A stretch of 64,000 nt of DNA from an uncultured Lachnospiraceae bacterium (GTDB lineage: Bacteria; Bacillota; Clostridia; Lachnospirales; Lachnospiraceae). Below the pieces are notes generated by a model, which saw nothing but the letters and a program-made list of their open reading frames with translations, searched no databases and was not told the DNA's origin. How positions within the stretch are numbered: position 1 is the stretch's first letter; each line of letters begins with the position of its first letter. Below are positions 1-9,570 of this stretch, piece by piece. The stretch is taken from the NCBI GenBank assembly GCA_910587635.1, contig CAJUNB010000018.1, forward strand, positions 186,001-250,000. The letters are read 5' to 3'. Made by a program: the position numbers and the translations under genes.

Positions 1-884
1 ATTCAAAAGAGCCGGACTATATTAAATACTATGGTCAGGAGCTCATGCCGTCAACTTATAACCTGGCGCGTATGAATATGTTTTTGCACGGAGTCTTGCC
101 TGAAAACCAGCACTTGCGTAATGGGGATACTCTTGATGCTGACTGGCCGACAGATGAAGAGACAGAGTTTGATGTTGTAACGATGAATCCCCCCTATTCG
201 GCAAAATGGTCTGCCGCAGAAGGATTCAAGCAGGATGAGCGGTTTATGGACTATGAGGGTAAGCTGGCCCCTAAGTCAAAAGCAGATTATGCTTTTTTAT
301 TACATGGGTTCTATCATCTAAAGCAGACAGGTACCATGGCGATTGTTCTTCCTCATGGTGTTTTATTCAGGGGAGCGGCAGAAGGGGCAATCAGGGAGAC
401 GCTCCTCAAGAATGGTTCAATATATGCTGTTATAGGGCTTCCGTCAAATATGTTTTATAATACTTCCATTCCAACCTGCATTGTGGTATTGAAAAAGCAT
501 AGGGAAGGGCGAGATGTATTATTTATTGATGCGTCTAAGCTGTATGAAAAAGAAAAGAAGCAGAATGTTATGCATGCGGAGCATATCGACAGAGTGCTGG
601 AGTTGTATATTGCTAGGAAACCAGTTGATAAGGTGGCTTATCTTGCCTCTTTTGAGGACATCAAAGCGAATGACTATAATCTGAATATTCCCAGATATGT
701 AGATACCAGCGAGGAAGAACCAGAAGTGGATCTCAGACAGCTTTCCGCATCTATCAGGGAGACAAACAGGGCTATCAAGGAGGGAAATGAAGCTTTGTTG
801 GAAATGCTTGGAGAATTGACCTTTGCAGATACTGAAACGAAGGATGTCGTTGAGGAATTTATCAGTGTTCTTAAGGAGGTGTGA
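1..884 (+). CDS. hsdM: Type I restriction-modification DNA methyltransferase subunit (HsdM), 5' partial
   Basis: The C-terminal part of an N6-adenine methyltransferase. The reading frame is open from base 3, so the gene begins before the window; about 293 residues are visible. An ARMNMFLHG segment is followed by the catalytic motif IV NPPY (bases 187-198) and a C-terminal helical region that in this family contacts HsdS. HsdM methylates the host recognition site and forms M2S and R2M2S complexes. The stop lies immediately before hsdS, and hsdR follows, so the three form one operon. Confidence 0.93.
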   Translation, partial: SKEPDYIKYYGQELMPSTYNLARMNMFLHGVLPENQHLRNGDTLDADWPTDEETEFDVVTMNPPYSAKWSAAEGFKQDERFMDYEGKLAPKSKADYAFLLHGFYHLKQTGTMAIVLPHGVLFRGAAEGAIRETLLKNGSIYAVIGLPSNMFYNTSIPTCIVVLKKHREGRDVLFIDASKLYEKEKKQNVMHAEHIDRVLELYIARKPVDKVAYLASFEDIKANDYNLNIPRYVDTSEEEPEVDLRQLSASIRETNRAIKEGNEALLEMLGELTFADTETKDVVEEFISVLKEV

Positions 885-886
885 TT

Positions 887-2119
887 GTGGGTGATACACC
901 GAAGATAAGGTTTAAGGGATTTGCGGATGCTTGGGAACAGCGGAAGCTTTCTGATTTTACTTGGGCTTCTGGGAAACGTAATAAAGAGGACTTGAATTTG
1001 GAGCCTTATGCAATTACAAATGAACATGGTTTTATTCCTCAAAATAAAGCACATGATGAATTTGGGTATATGAAGAATACTGACAGAAAAGCATACAATA
1101 TTGTTACTCCAAATTCATTTGCATATAACCCCGCAAGAATAAATGTAGGTTCTATCGGATACTATGAAGGTACAGAAAATGTAATAGTTAGCTCACTCTA
1201 TGAAGTTTTTCAAACAGCTGATTATGTTGATAATAAATTCCTTTGGCACTGGTTTAAGTCGGATGAATTCTCTAAATGGATAGGGCGCCTTCAAGAAGGT
1301 AGTGTGCGTTTGTATTTTTATTATGATAAGCTATGCGAATGTCAAATACTTATGCCATCTGTTGCTGAACAGAAGAAGATTGCAACATCATTAGATCACC
1401 TAGATTATCTTATTACCCTTCACCATCGTAAGTGTGACGAGATAAAAGAATTGAAAAAATATATGTTGCAAAAAATGTTCCCTCAAAATGGAGAGAAAAT
1501 TCCAGAGATCCGGTTTGAAGGATTTACGGGTACTTGGGAACAGTGTAAGCTGGGAGAGATTACAGACATATTGTCGGCATCTCGAGTTCATAAAGAGGAA
1601 TGGAAAACAGAAGGTGTGCCTTTTTTTAGGTCTAGTGATGTAATGGCTGCATTTAAAAGGACAAAAAATGACAAGGTTTTTATTTCACAGGAGTTATATG
1701 AAAAGCTGTCAGCAATATCAGGGAAACCTCAACAGGGGGATATATTCATTACTGGTGGTGGAAGTATTGGAACGCCTTATATTGTGCCTAATAATGAGCC
1801 TTTGTATTCAAAGGACGCTGATTTGATTTGGGTAAAAAAAAGTAAAAAACATGATCCGTTTTATTTGTATTCTTATTTTATTTCACCGATTTTTCGAGAA
1901 TATTTATTGAGTATATCCCAAACTGGAACAATAGCTCATTACACAATAGAACAGGTAAAGAAAACGCCGGTATTTTTTCCATCTTTGGAGGAGCAGCAAA
2001 AAATTGGAGTATATTTCTCCGACCTCGACCACCTCATCACTCTTCACCAGCATAAGTGTGATACATTAAAAGAAGTAAAGAAGTTCATGCTGCAGAATAT
2101 GTTTCCACAGAAAGGATAG
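887..2119 (+). CDS. hsdS: Type I restriction enzyme specificity subunit (HsdS)
   Basis: DNA-recognition subunit with two tandem target-recognition domains. Each half opens with a similar block (KIRFKGFADAWEQ near the N-terminus and EIRFEGFTGTWEQ near residue 207) and closes with a related coiled-coil spacer (KKYMLQKMFPQ and KKFMLQNMFPQ). This gives the usual pseudo-twofold HsdS. A GTG at 881 overlaps the hsdM stop, but AAGGAGGT at 873-880 abuts it. GTG 887, six bases downstream, is the better-spaced start. The target sequence cannot be read from the protein. The ends of the two halves are similar enough to allow domain shuffling, but no second hsdS copy is visible here. Confidence 0.92.
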   Translation: MGDTPKIRFKGFADAWEQRKLSDFTWASGKRNKEDLNLEPYAITNEHGFIPQNKAHDEFGYMKNTDRKAYNIVTPNSFAYNPARINVGSIGYYEGTENVIVSSLYEVFQTADYVDNKFLWHWFKSDEFSKWIGRLQEGSVRLYFYYDKLCECQILMPSVAEQKKIATSLDHLDYLITLHHRKCDEIKELKKYMLQKMFPQNGEKIPEIRFEGFTGTWEQCKLGEITDILSASRVHKEEWKTEGVPFFRSSDVMAAFKRTKNDKVFISQELYEKLSAISGKPQQGDIFITGGGSIGTPYIVPNNEPLYSKDADLIWVKKSKKHDPFYLYSYFISPIFREYLLSISQTGTIAHYTIEQVKKTPVFFPSLEEQQKIGVYFSDLDHLITLHQHKCDTLKEVKKFMLQNMFPQKG

Positions 2120-2122
2120 TTT

Positions 2123-5083
2123 ATGGCAGAATTAGAATCCGTAATGGAAAAGAGATTGATTGACCAGCTTTGCTGTGATGAGTCTCAATGGACTTACAGA
2201 CCTGATATCAGAACAGAAGAACAGTTATGGAATAATTTTAAATATATCCTGGAGCAGAATAACAAAGCGAAACTTAATGACGTTCCTCTCAGCGATTCCG
2301 AGTTTGCAAAGATTAAGAATGATTTATCCCACGCTTCCTTCTATGATGCCGGGAAATGGATGATAGGAGAAAATGGCAGGGTATATGTCCATGTCCAGCG
2401 TGGGAATGAAACATTGCATCTAATGGTGATGAATAATGAGCATGTGGCTGGGGGATCAAGTGTATACGAGGTTATCAATCAATACCAGGCTTTTAAGTTA
2501 GACGGTGAGGAGGATGGCAGGGATAGGCGTTTTGATGTGACACTTCTGATCAACGGGATTCCACTCATTCATATCGAGTTAAAAAACAAAGAACATTCCT
2601 ATATGGATGCTTACCGACAGATTAAAAAATATATTGCGGAGGATAAGTTCCATGGCATTTTTTCAAATGTTCAGATGTTCGTTGTGAGCAATGCCGTTGA
2701 TACGAAGTATTTTTCCGCTGCAAGAGATACGGAACTGAATAAGAAGTTTATGACAGGATGGCTTGATGAGGAGAATCATCCTGTCTGTGATTATATTGCA
2801 TTTGCGAAAGCAGTCCTTAAGATACCGGAAGCGCATGAAATGATTGCCAGGTACACGATTCTTGATAATGATAAGAAGAAACTTTTAATATTGCGCCCAT
2901 ACCAGATTCATGCGATTGAAGCTATGAGGACGGCTTCAAAACAGGGTGAATCCGGATTTATCTGGCATACGACAGGTTCCGGGAAAACAATGACTTCTTA
3001 TAAAGCTACAAGAAATCTGTTGATGGACATTCCAGCAATTGAGAAAACGGTATTCCTCATTGACAGGAAGGATCTGGATATGCAGACGAAAATGGCATTT
3101 CAGTCCTATGCGGATAACGATACGATTGATGTGGATGATACGGATTATGTTGATTCACTCATAGAAAAAATGGCGGATGAAAACCGCCAGATGATAGTGA
3201 CCACTCGTCAGAAAATGCAGATTATGGTAAATCGGCGATTAAAGGAAGGGACTAAGCGGTACGATAAAATTAAGTCATTAAAGGTTGCTTTTGTGGTTGA
3301 TGAATGCCATAGAGCCGTGACGCCCCAAACCAAAAGAGACCTTGAAAAATTTTTTAACAATTCATTGTGGTATGGTTTTACGGGGACACCTATTTTTGAA
3401 GAAAACAGATATGAGCAGAAAGGCGATTTGCCACAAACGACAGAGCAGATGTATGGGAAATGCCTGCATAGTTATACCATTAAAGAGGCCATCCACGATG
3501 AGGCAGTTTTAGGGTTCATGGTTGAGAACCTTGGGGCGAAAGATTTAAGTGAGGATGAGGCCAAAAAGGTATATGAAACCGAAGAACATATGCGGAAAGT
3601 GTTGAATGTTATATTAAATCAGTCTTACGATAAGTTTGGCATGAACAATGGCAGAGGCAGAACCTATGAGGCGATTTTAACAACCAATTCGATTGGGAGA
3701 GCACAGAAATATTATGATTTGTTGAAGAAAGTGAAAGAAGGAGAGGACGAGTTAAAGATCAGTGATACAGTACAAAAGGCGCTGCCGGATTTTCCCAAGT
3801 TTGCCATAACCTATTCGCTGTCGGAAAATGAGGAGGCCTCCACTGTCAATCAGAATAAAATGAAGGAGGCGTTAAGAGATTATTATGAAATGTTTGGCAG
3901 CAGTTATCGGATCGATGCCATTAATGCCTATAACAATAATCTAAATGAGCGTCTGGCAAGAAAAGAGAAGAGGTATCTGGATCGTAGCCAGCAGCTTGAT
4001 TTGGTGATTGTAGTAGACCGGCTTTTGACCGGGTTTGATGCTCCGTGTCTGTCTACGTTGTTTATTGACAGACAGCCTATGGCTCCGCAGAATATCATTC
4101 AGGCATTTTCCCGTACAAACAGACTTTTTGATTACGCTAAACGGTACGGGCAGATTGTGACATTTCAGGCTCCAAAAGAGTATAAAAATGCAATTAATAG
4201 TGCGCTTAAGCTATATTCGCGCGGCGGTGACGGAAATCCTATTGCAGAGGATTGGGATGATGTAAAATCATCTTTTTCCATATCCCTTAAAGCTATTCGC
4301 AATCTGGCGCAGACACCCGAAAATATAGTAAGGCTGTCACGAAAACAAAAAAAGGCATTTGTGAATCTTTTCAGGGCGCTGGATCACGATTTTGCACACC
4401 TAAAATCATTTTCCGTATATGAACCGCATATACTGGACGAGTACAGCTTTTCCGAAGGGGAATATGAAAATTATGCGGCGATGTATAAAAATGTGATGGA
4501 AGAACTGAAAAAGCCGGATGATAATCCTGATGCTGACAAAGATTCTGTATGGGATGATTATGATTTGGTGGCCTATAGCAAACTGCGAATAGATTTTGAG
4601 TATATAGTAGAATTACTACAGGGCGTTGTGGAGTCCTTAGATCAGCCAGAGAATGATTTTGGCGAGACTGAATTTAGGACCAGAATAAGGACTATTAAAG
4701 AGATTATAGAAGAATTTGCAGGTGATAATCCCAAGCTGAGTGCATTGCTTATACAGGTTGTAGATGAAATTGAAAAAGACAAAGAAAGATTTTTGGGACA
4801 GGATATTTCCGTTATCATCAATCAGATGCGCTATGCTGCTATTGATACCGAAATCAGGAAATATGCTGAAAAATGGTATTTGGATTTTGAAGATGTAAAG
4901 TATGAAGCATTTCATTTCAAGGATGGTGAACTTGCAAATGCCAATAAATTGAAAGATAGTGCAGACTATGCGACTTATAAGGAAGAAACAGAAGATGCTC
5001 TGACTAAAATCAAATTCAGGAAGCAGATAATTGATGAGTTCAAGAATGTTCTTATGCCGGAGATTGCTCCATTAATTGATTGA
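2123..5083 (+). CDS. hsdR: Type I restriction endonuclease subunit R (HsdR)
   Basis: 986-residue motor and nuclease subunit. An N-terminal PD-(D/E)xK-type nuclease core is visible (FDVTLLINGIPLIHIELKN, with Asp and Glu-x-Lys). It is followed by a superfamily 2 translocase with Walker A TTGSGKT, motif II DECH and motif III GFTGTP, then the second RecA-like lobe (VVDRLLTGFDAP, QAFSRTNR). It cleaves unmodified DNA at a distance after ATP-driven translocation. The start is three bases after the hsdS stop. Length is normal and no disruption is visible, so the system is probably active if the missing hsdM N-terminus is intact. Confidence 0.94.
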   Translation: MAELESVMEKRLIDQLCCDESQWTYRPDIRTEEQLWNNFKYILEQNNKAKLNDVPLSDSEFAKIKNDLSHASFYDAGKWMIGENGRVYVHVQRGNETLHLMVMNNEHVAGGSSVYEVINQYQAFKLDGEEDGRDRRFDVTLLINGIPLIHIELKNKEHSYMDAYRQIKKYIAEDKFHGIFSNVQMFVVSNAVDTKYFSAARDTELNKKFMTGWLDEENHPVCDYIAFAKAVLKIPEAHEMIARYTILDNDKKKLLILRPYQIHAIEAMRTASKQGESGFIWHTTGSGKTMTSYKATRNLLMDIPAIEKTVFLIDRKDLDMQTKMAFQSYADNDTIDVDDTDYVDSLIEKMADENRQMIVTTRQKMQIMVNRRLKEGTKRYDKIKSLKVAFVVDECHRAVTPQTKRDLEKFFNNSLWYGFTGTPIFEENRYEQKGDLPQTTEQMYGKCLHSYTIKEAIHDEAVLGFMVENLGAKDLSEDEAKKVYETEEHMRKVLNVILNQSYDKFGMNNGRGRTYEAILTTNSIGRAQKYYDLLKKVKEGEDELKISDTVQKALPDFPKFAITYSLSENEEASTVNQNKMKEALRDYYEMFGSSYRIDAINAYNNNLNERLARKEKRYLDRSQQLDLVIVVDRLLTGFDAPCLSTLFIDRQPMAPQNIIQAFSRTNRLFDYAKRYGQIVTFQAPKEYKNAINSALKLYSRGGDGNPIAEDWDDVKSSFSISLKAIRNLAQTPENIVRLSRKQKKAFVNLFRALDHDFAHLKSFSVYEPHILDEYSFSEGEYENYAAMYKNVMEELKKPDDNPDADKDSVWDDYDLVAYSKLRIDFEYIVELLQGVVESLDQPENDFGETEFRTRIRTIKEIIEEFAGDNPKLSALLIQVVDEIEKDKERFLGQDISVIINQMRYAAIDTEIRKYAEKWYLDFEDVKYEAFHFKDGELANANKLKDSADYATYKEETEDALTKIKFRKQIIDEFKNVLMPEIAPLID

Positions 5084-5100
5084 AGGACATGACATATCAT

Positions 5101-5147
5101 AAGGTCGCTGAAGTCATATGATTTCAGCGACCTTGTTGCATTTTTTT
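5101..5147 (+). terminator. Rho-independent terminator of the hsd operon
   Basis: Perfect 12-base arms (AAGGTCGCTGAA at 5101-5112 and its complement at 5123-5134) around a 10-base loop, followed by a T-rich run ending near 5147. It lies just after the hsdR stop. Confidence 0.85.
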
Positions 5148-5162
5148 GATGAATAAGATGTA

Positions 5163-5216
5163 AATTTGAGAAAAAATCTCAAATTATGTTTACAAAAAGA
5201 ATAATTTGCGTATAAT
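5163..5216 (+). promoter_or_regulatory. Promoter and operator-like dyad for the ATPase/RloB pair
   Basis: TTTACA (5189-5194), a 16-base spacer and TATAAT (5211-5216) form a sigma-A promoter. Immediately upstream, AATTTGAG (5163-5170) and CTCAAATT (5178-5185) make a perfect 8-base inverted repeat with a 7-base loop. It could be a regulator site; no regulator gene is adjacent. The pair is therefore transcribed separately from hsdMSR. Confidence 0.65.
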
Positions 5217-5243
5217 TATAGATAAAGTATGGAGGTAGAAACT

Positions 5244-6470
5244 ATGTTATGCCAGTTTAGTGTGAAAAATTATAAAAGTATTCGGGAAGAGATGACTTTT
5301 GATATGCAGGCAACAGCTATCATGGAGCATAGGGATAGAATTATTAAAACGGAAGATGGAGAAAGCTTTTTGCCGGTATCAGTGATTTACGGCCCGAATG
5401 GAGGCGGTAAATCCAATGTATTGGAAGTGCTGCATACACTGGACGCAAAAGTGTTAAGACCCTTGTGCGCGACTTGCGATAAGACAGAGTGTGAATACAA
5501 GGCAAGGAAGATTCCGGTAGAGCCCTTTGCTTTTTCAGAAGAAATAAGAAAGGAGCCAACAGAGTTTGAAGTGTTCTTTAGGACGGACATCGCAGAATAC
5601 CGGTATATCCTTCATGTGAAGCAGGATATTGTTGCTTATGAGAGTCTGGACCGGATTAGACTAGATACCGGAAGACGTTCGGCACTCTTTGTAAGAAACG
5701 GGAATGAAGTTGAGTTGAAGGGGGTGTTTGGTAAAATCAAAATCAGCGAAGAAATTTCGGAAGGCTTGCCTTTATTGTCCTATTTGGGAATTACTTATAA
5801 AAAGAACGAGGTGATTTCCGATGTGATTGAATGGTTTGAGGAGTCCATTGACTTTTTGAATTATGGAAGTCCAAGACAGGAATTGCGAACAGCCATAGCT
5901 AAGACAGATGAGGTAAAAAAACTTGTGCTTGATATGATTCGTGAAATGGATTTGGATATAGAAGATTTTCGTGTTGAAGAAAAGGAAGAAAATCGTATAG
6001 AAGTTTATACAAAGCACACTGTAAATGAATATAGTACGGAATTAACTTTAGCGGAGGAATCCAGTGGAACAAAAAAGTTATTTGGATTACTGCCCTTTAT
6101 CGCAAGAAGTCTTGTTCTTGGAAAAACCTTGATGATTGATGAGCTGGATGCAAAAATTCATCCGGTTTTGTTGCGATATATCATTATGCTGTTCAATAAT
6201 ATGGAGGTTAACAAGAAAGGTGCACAGCTTATTTTTACTTCGCATGATTTGTCTACAATGAATAATGATATATTCCGCCGGGATGAAATCTGGTTCGTAG
6301 CAAAGGGAAGGGATCAGAATTCTAAACTTTATTCCTTAGTAGAATTTAAAAATTCGAAAGGCAAATCTGTTCGCATGGATGCAAAATATGACAAACAATA
6401 TCTGGAGGGTAAGTATGGCGCAGATCCATATCTGAAAAAGATTATAGATTGGAGTGATGTCAATGCCTAA
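5244..6470 (+). CDS. AAA15-family ATPase, RloA/AbiLi-like defence protein
   Basis: 408-residue ABC-type/AAA15 ATPase of the family found in two-gene phage-defence modules. Walker A GPNGGGKS is at residues 50-57, a signature-like ESSGTKKLFGLLP lies past the middle, Walker B MIDELDA follows, and a switch His sits in FTSHDLS. The GGAGG at 5231-5235 selects the ATG at 5244 over the in-frame ATG at 5229. The 3' end overlaps the RloB-like gene by 8 bases. RloA and RloB were named as ORFs linked to hsd loci in Campylobacter, and AbiL of Lactococcus has the same two parts. Function as abortive infection is inferred from family and context. Confidence 0.82.
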   Translation: MLCQFSVKNYKSIREEMTFDMQATAIMEHRDRIIKTEDGESFLPVSVIYGPNGGGKSNVLEVLHTLDAKVLRPLCATCDKTECEYKARKIPVEPFAFSEEIRKEPTEFEVFFRTDIAEYRYILHVKQDIVAYESLDRIRLDTGRRSALFVRNGNEVELKGVFGKIKISEEISEGLPLLSYLGITYKKNEVISDVIEWFEESIDFLNYGSPRQELRTAIAKTDEVKKLVLDMIREMDLDIEDFRVEEKEENRIEVYTKHTVNEYSTELTLAEESSGTKKLFGLLPFIARSLVLGKTLMIDELDAKIHPVLLRYIIMLFNNMEVNKKGAQLIFTSHDLSTMNNDIFRRDEIWFVAKGRDQNSKLYSLVEFKNSKGKSVRMDAKYDKQYLEGKYGADPYLKKIIDWSDVNA

Positions 6471-7161
6471 GAAAGCTGGGACTGTTCAGTGGAGGAAACA
6501 GAGGCGCAAAGAGTATCTGGAGAAAAAGGAATATCGTTATTATATCTTCTGTGAGGGTGAGCAAACGGAGCCGCTTTATTTTGAAGGGTTTAAGCGGCTG
6601 ATAGAGGATAATCCGATTTATAAGGATATGGTCTTGATTGAAATTGAGCCTTGCGCCGCAGAAACGATGCGGGTAATTGGTATGGCAGAAAGATATGTCC
6701 GTAAAAAGGGGATTGTAAGAGGGCAGATATGGTGTGTGTATGATAAAGACAGTTTCCCGACAAAGGATTTTAACGGCGTGGCAAAGCGAGTGGACAAATT
6801 GAATCTGGGAAATCCAGAATTACAATATCATGCTTCATGGAGCAATGAGTGTATTGAATTTTGGTTCATTTTGCATTTTGCTTACTATACTTCAAACAAT
6901 CATAGATCTGAGTATGTTAAGTTTTTGAATGATAAGTTCAGAGAATTGGGGATTGGGAAGTATCAGAAGAATATGAAGGATATATTTCGTATTCTGATGG
7001 AGAAAGGGAACCCAAAGCTGGCGATACAGTATGCAAAAAGGATTATAGAGGAGAACAAGGGGAAAACGCCTGCAGCCATTGCGCCAGGGACGAAGGTGTA
7101 TGAGCTGGTGGAGGAACTGGTGAAGTATTTGCCGGAGAATACTGGTACTAAGTTTCTATAG
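6463..7161 (+). CDS. RloB-domain protein, AbiLii-like defence effector
   Basis: 232-residue RloB-like protein. FCEGEQTEP (about residues 28-36) and YDKDSF (about 95-100) fit the acidic Glu and Asp-x-Asp motifs of a TOPRIM-like metal-binding fold. A nuclease or RNA-cleaving role is plausible but unproven. The start is taken at ATG 6463 because GGAG (6451-6454) is 8 bases upstream; GTG 6454 and ATG 6457 are in frame but overlap the ribosome binding site. The overlap with the ATPase gene implies translational coupling and a joint toxin/sensor role. Confidence 0.8.
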   Translation: MPKKAGTVQWRKQRRKEYLEKKEYRYYIFCEGEQTEPLYFEGFKRLIEDNPIYKDMVLIEIEPCAAETMRVIGMAERYVRKKGIVRGQIWCVYDKDSFPTKDFNGVAKRVDKLNLGNPELQYHASWSNECIEFWFILHFAYYTSNNHRSEYVKFLNDKFRELGIGKYQKNMKDIFRILMEKGNPKLAIQYAKRIIEENKGKTPAAIAPGTKVYELVEELVKYLPENTGTKFL

Positions 7162-7421
7162 AAAAAAGAAATGACACATTTACATGATAGTCATGGAAAG
7201 CATTTAGTCATTTTGGTGGACGATCAGTCACATGAGCTGGTAGCTATGGGTATTTTAGAAATATAGAAAGCTGTCCATATGCAGGATACCCGGAGATGGA
7301 AATTTAATGAATAGTTATAAGAAAGCTGCTGCTTATAAATGAAACAGCTTTCAGTTCTGCGGATTCCCATTGAATCCGCTTTGATTTTGTAATATCATAA
7401 TAAAAAGAAGGAGGGAAAAAT
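7162..7421 (+). terminator. Intergenic stretch with hairpins; terminator at 7359-7388
   Basis: GCGGATTC (7359-7366) and GAATCCGC (7372-7379) pair around a 5-base loop and are followed by a T-rich stretch, giving a terminator for the defence pair. A second hairpin, GAAAGCTG (7321-7328) with CAGCTTTC (7345-7352), lies just upstream. A 31-codon open frame at 7171-7266 has no ribosome binding site and is not called. Confidence 0.6.
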
Positions 7422-7904
7422 ATGGATCAGACGTTTATAGAAGTATTAGTGGCAAGAAACAGGAATATGGCAGCAGCTGTTATGAAAGTGGTATGTGCAA
7501 TTCTGGCTGCGTTTTCTCTTCTCATGGTGCCCTCTTCCCTGGTGTTTTTGCTTGCGGTTGCGATATTTGGCGTTGCTGCCTATTATAGTTATCTGCAGGA
7601 ATGGATTGAATATGAGTACAGTTATGTGAGTGGGGAGCTGACGGTGGACAAGATCATGGCCCGTAGCAGGAGGAAGTCCATGGCGGATTATCCAGTGGAA
7701 AAGATCGAGGTGGCGGCTCCGGAAGGTTCTTATCACCTGGATGGGTATCAGGGAAGAGATTGTGAGGTAAAGGATTATAGCAGCAGGAAGACAAATACCT
7801 TTATCATTTATTATGAGGGACAGAAAAAGCTCATTCTGGATGCGGACAGAGGGCTGATGGAAGCGCTTCGCAGCACTGCGCCCAGCAGAATATTTTTAAC
7901 TTAA
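7422..7904 (+). CDS. Conserved small membrane protein of unknown function (DUF6106-like)
   Basis: 160-residue protein preceded by AAGAAGGAGGG. Two hydrophobic segments, about residues 18-35 and 38-54 (VVCAILAAFSLLMV; LVFLLAVAIFGVAAYYSYL), form an N-terminal membrane hairpin. The C-terminal half is soluble with beta character (TFIIYYEGQKKLILDADRG) and resembles a PH-like or DUF6106 domain. It lies upstream of guaB but guaB has its own promoter. The family name is given from memory of similar Lachnospiraceae genes. Confidence 0.6.
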   Translation: MDQTFIEVLVARNRNMAAAVMKVVCAILAAFSLLMVPSSLVFLLAVAIFGVAAYYSYLQEWIEYEYSYVSGELTVDKIMARSRRKSMADYPVEKIEVAAPEGSYHLDGYQGRDCEVKDYSSRKTNTFIIYYEGQKKLILDADRGLMEALRSTAPSRIFLT

Positions 7905-7946
7905 TATACCAGTTGACTTTTATAAAACAGAAAAAGCATTTCCACA

Positions 7947-7975
7947 TTGACAAAGAGGAAACAAGCTGATAAACT
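7947..7975 (+). promoter_or_regulatory. Promoter of guaB
   Basis: TTGACA (7947-7952), a 17-base spacer and TAAACT (7970-7975). A second TTGACA at 7989 lacks a -10 at a workable distance. No guanine riboswitch core is recognisable in the leader. Confidence 0.5.
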
Positions 7976-8024
7976 TTTCAAAATATATTGACAACAAACG
8001 ATTATATTACAGGAGGATGGAAAG

Positions 8025-9479
8025 ATGGGTCAGATAATTGGCGAGGGTATTACATTTGATGATGTATTGCTGGTACCGGGTTATTCGCAGGTGATTCCGA
8101 ATCAGGTGGATTTGTCCACATGGCTGACAAAGAGTATCCGTTTGAATATTCCCATGATGAGTGCGGGTATGGATACGGTGACAGAGCATCGCATGGCCAT
8201 TGCCATGGCAAGGCAGGGCGGAATCGGCGTCATTCATAAGAACATGTCTATCGCAGAGCAGGCAGAAGAAGTAGACAAGGTAAAACGTTCTGAAAACGGT
8301 GTCATTACAGATCCATTTTCTCTGACTCCAGAGCATACATTGGCGGATGCAGATGCGCTGATGGGGAAATTCCGTATTTCCGGCGTGCCGATTACAGAAG
8401 GAAAAAAGCTGGTAGGGATTATTACGAACCGGGATTTGAAATTTGAGACAGATTATACACAGAAAATAAAAGAGTGTATGACTTCAGAAGGACTGATTAC
8501 GGCACGAGAGGGTATTACACTGGAAGAGGCAAAGGATATTCTTGGGAAGGCCAGAAAAGAGAAACTTCCCATTGTGGATGATGCGTTCAATCTGAAAGGA
8601 TTGATTACGATCAAGGATATCGAAAAGACGATTAAATATCCACTGGCGGCCAAGGACGGCCAGGGCAGGCTGCTCTGTGGCGCCGGCGTAGGGATTACGG
8701 CCAATGTACTGGAGAGAGTGGAGGCGCTGATCAATGCCAAGGTAGACATTGTCGTACTGGACAGCGCTCATGGGCATTCTGAGAATGTACTGCATTGCCT
8801 GCGGATGATCAAGGATGCCTACCCGGATTTGCAGGTAATTGCCGGCAATGTGGCGACGAGCGAAGGGACCAGGGCATTGATTGAAGCGGGAGCAGATGCC
8901 GTGAAGGTGGGTATCGGCCCGGGCTCCATATGCACTACCCGTATCGTGGCAGGCATCGGCGTGCCGCAGATTACCGCGATCATGGATTCCTATCAGGTGG
9001 CAAAAGAGTATGGCGTGCCGATTATTGCGGATGGAGGTATCAAATATTCCGGTGACATGACAAAGGCGATCGCGGCAGGGGGCAATGTATGTATGATGGG
9101 AAGTATCTTTGCAGGCTGCGATGAGAGTCCGGGAACATTTGAGCTGTTCCAGGGCAGGAAGTATAAAGTTTACCGTGGTATGGGTTCTATCGCTGCCATG
9201 GAAAACGGCAGCAAAGACCGTTACTTCCAGTCAGATGCCAGAAAGCTTGTGCCCGAAGGCGTGGAAGGCAGAGTGGCGTATAAAGGTACGGTAGAGGACA
9301 CAGTATTTCAGCTGATGGGTGGCCTGCGTTCCGGTATGGGCTATTGCGGAACAGGAAGCATCGAAGAGCTGAAGGAGAACGGCAGATTTGTTAAGATTTC
9401 TGCCGCTGCTCTGAGAGAGAGCCATCCTCATGATATCCATATTACAAAAGAGGCGCCCAATTACAGTGTGGATGAGTAA
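8025..9479 (+). CDS. guaB: Inosine-5'-monophosphate dehydrogenase
   Basis: 484 residues, the usual length. It oxidises IMP to XMP with NAD+, the committed step to guanine nucleotides. The N-terminal barrel start GITFDDVLLVPGYS and two CBS domains (about residues 95-205) are present. The catalytic loop GPGSICTTR carries the nucleophilic Cys, and DGGIKYSGD and the flap GVEGRVAYKG are intact. AGGAGGATGG precedes ATG 8025. A hairpin terminator follows, so the gene is probably monocistronic. Confidence 0.97.
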   Translation: MGQIIGEGITFDDVLLVPGYSQVIPNQVDLSTWLTKSIRLNIPMMSAGMDTVTEHRMAIAMARQGGIGVIHKNMSIAEQAEEVDKVKRSENGVITDPFSLTPEHTLADADALMGKFRISGVPITEGKKLVGIITNRDLKFETDYTQKIKECMTSEGLITAREGITLEEAKDILGKARKEKLPIVDDAFNLKGLITIKDIEKTIKYPLAAKDGQGRLLCGAGVGITANVLERVEALINAKVDIVVLDSAHGHSENVLHCLRMIKDAYPDLQVIAGNVATSEGTRALIEAGADAVKVGIGPGSICTTRIVAGIGVPQITAIMDSYQVAKEYGVPIIADGGIKYSGDMTKAIAAGGNVCMMGSIFAGCDESPGTFELFQGRKYKVYRGMGSIAAMENGSKDRYFQSDARKLVPEGVEGRVAYKGTVEDTVFQLMGGLRSGMGYCGTGSIEELKENGRFVKISAAALRESHPHDIHITKEAPNYSVDE

Positions 9480-9496
9480 GAAAATACAGGCATACA

Positions 9497-9522
9497 AATA
9501 CCCCGTTTAATAACGGGGTATT
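9497..9522. terminator. Bidirectional-type terminator between guaB and the lacI-type gene
   Basis: Arms AATACCCCGTT (9497-9507) and AACGGGGTATT (9512-9522) around a 4-base loop. It sits between two convergent genes, and A/T-rich flanks allow use from both sides. Confidence 0.7.
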
Positions 9523-9570
9523 AAATTACGGTTTTTATCAGGGTACTGTTTGCAGAGTCTCTGTAGTCCG

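Noticed and set aside
7171..7266. 31-codon frame after the RloB-like gene
   Set aside because: No ribosome binding site and no recognisable family; it sits in a region of hairpins.
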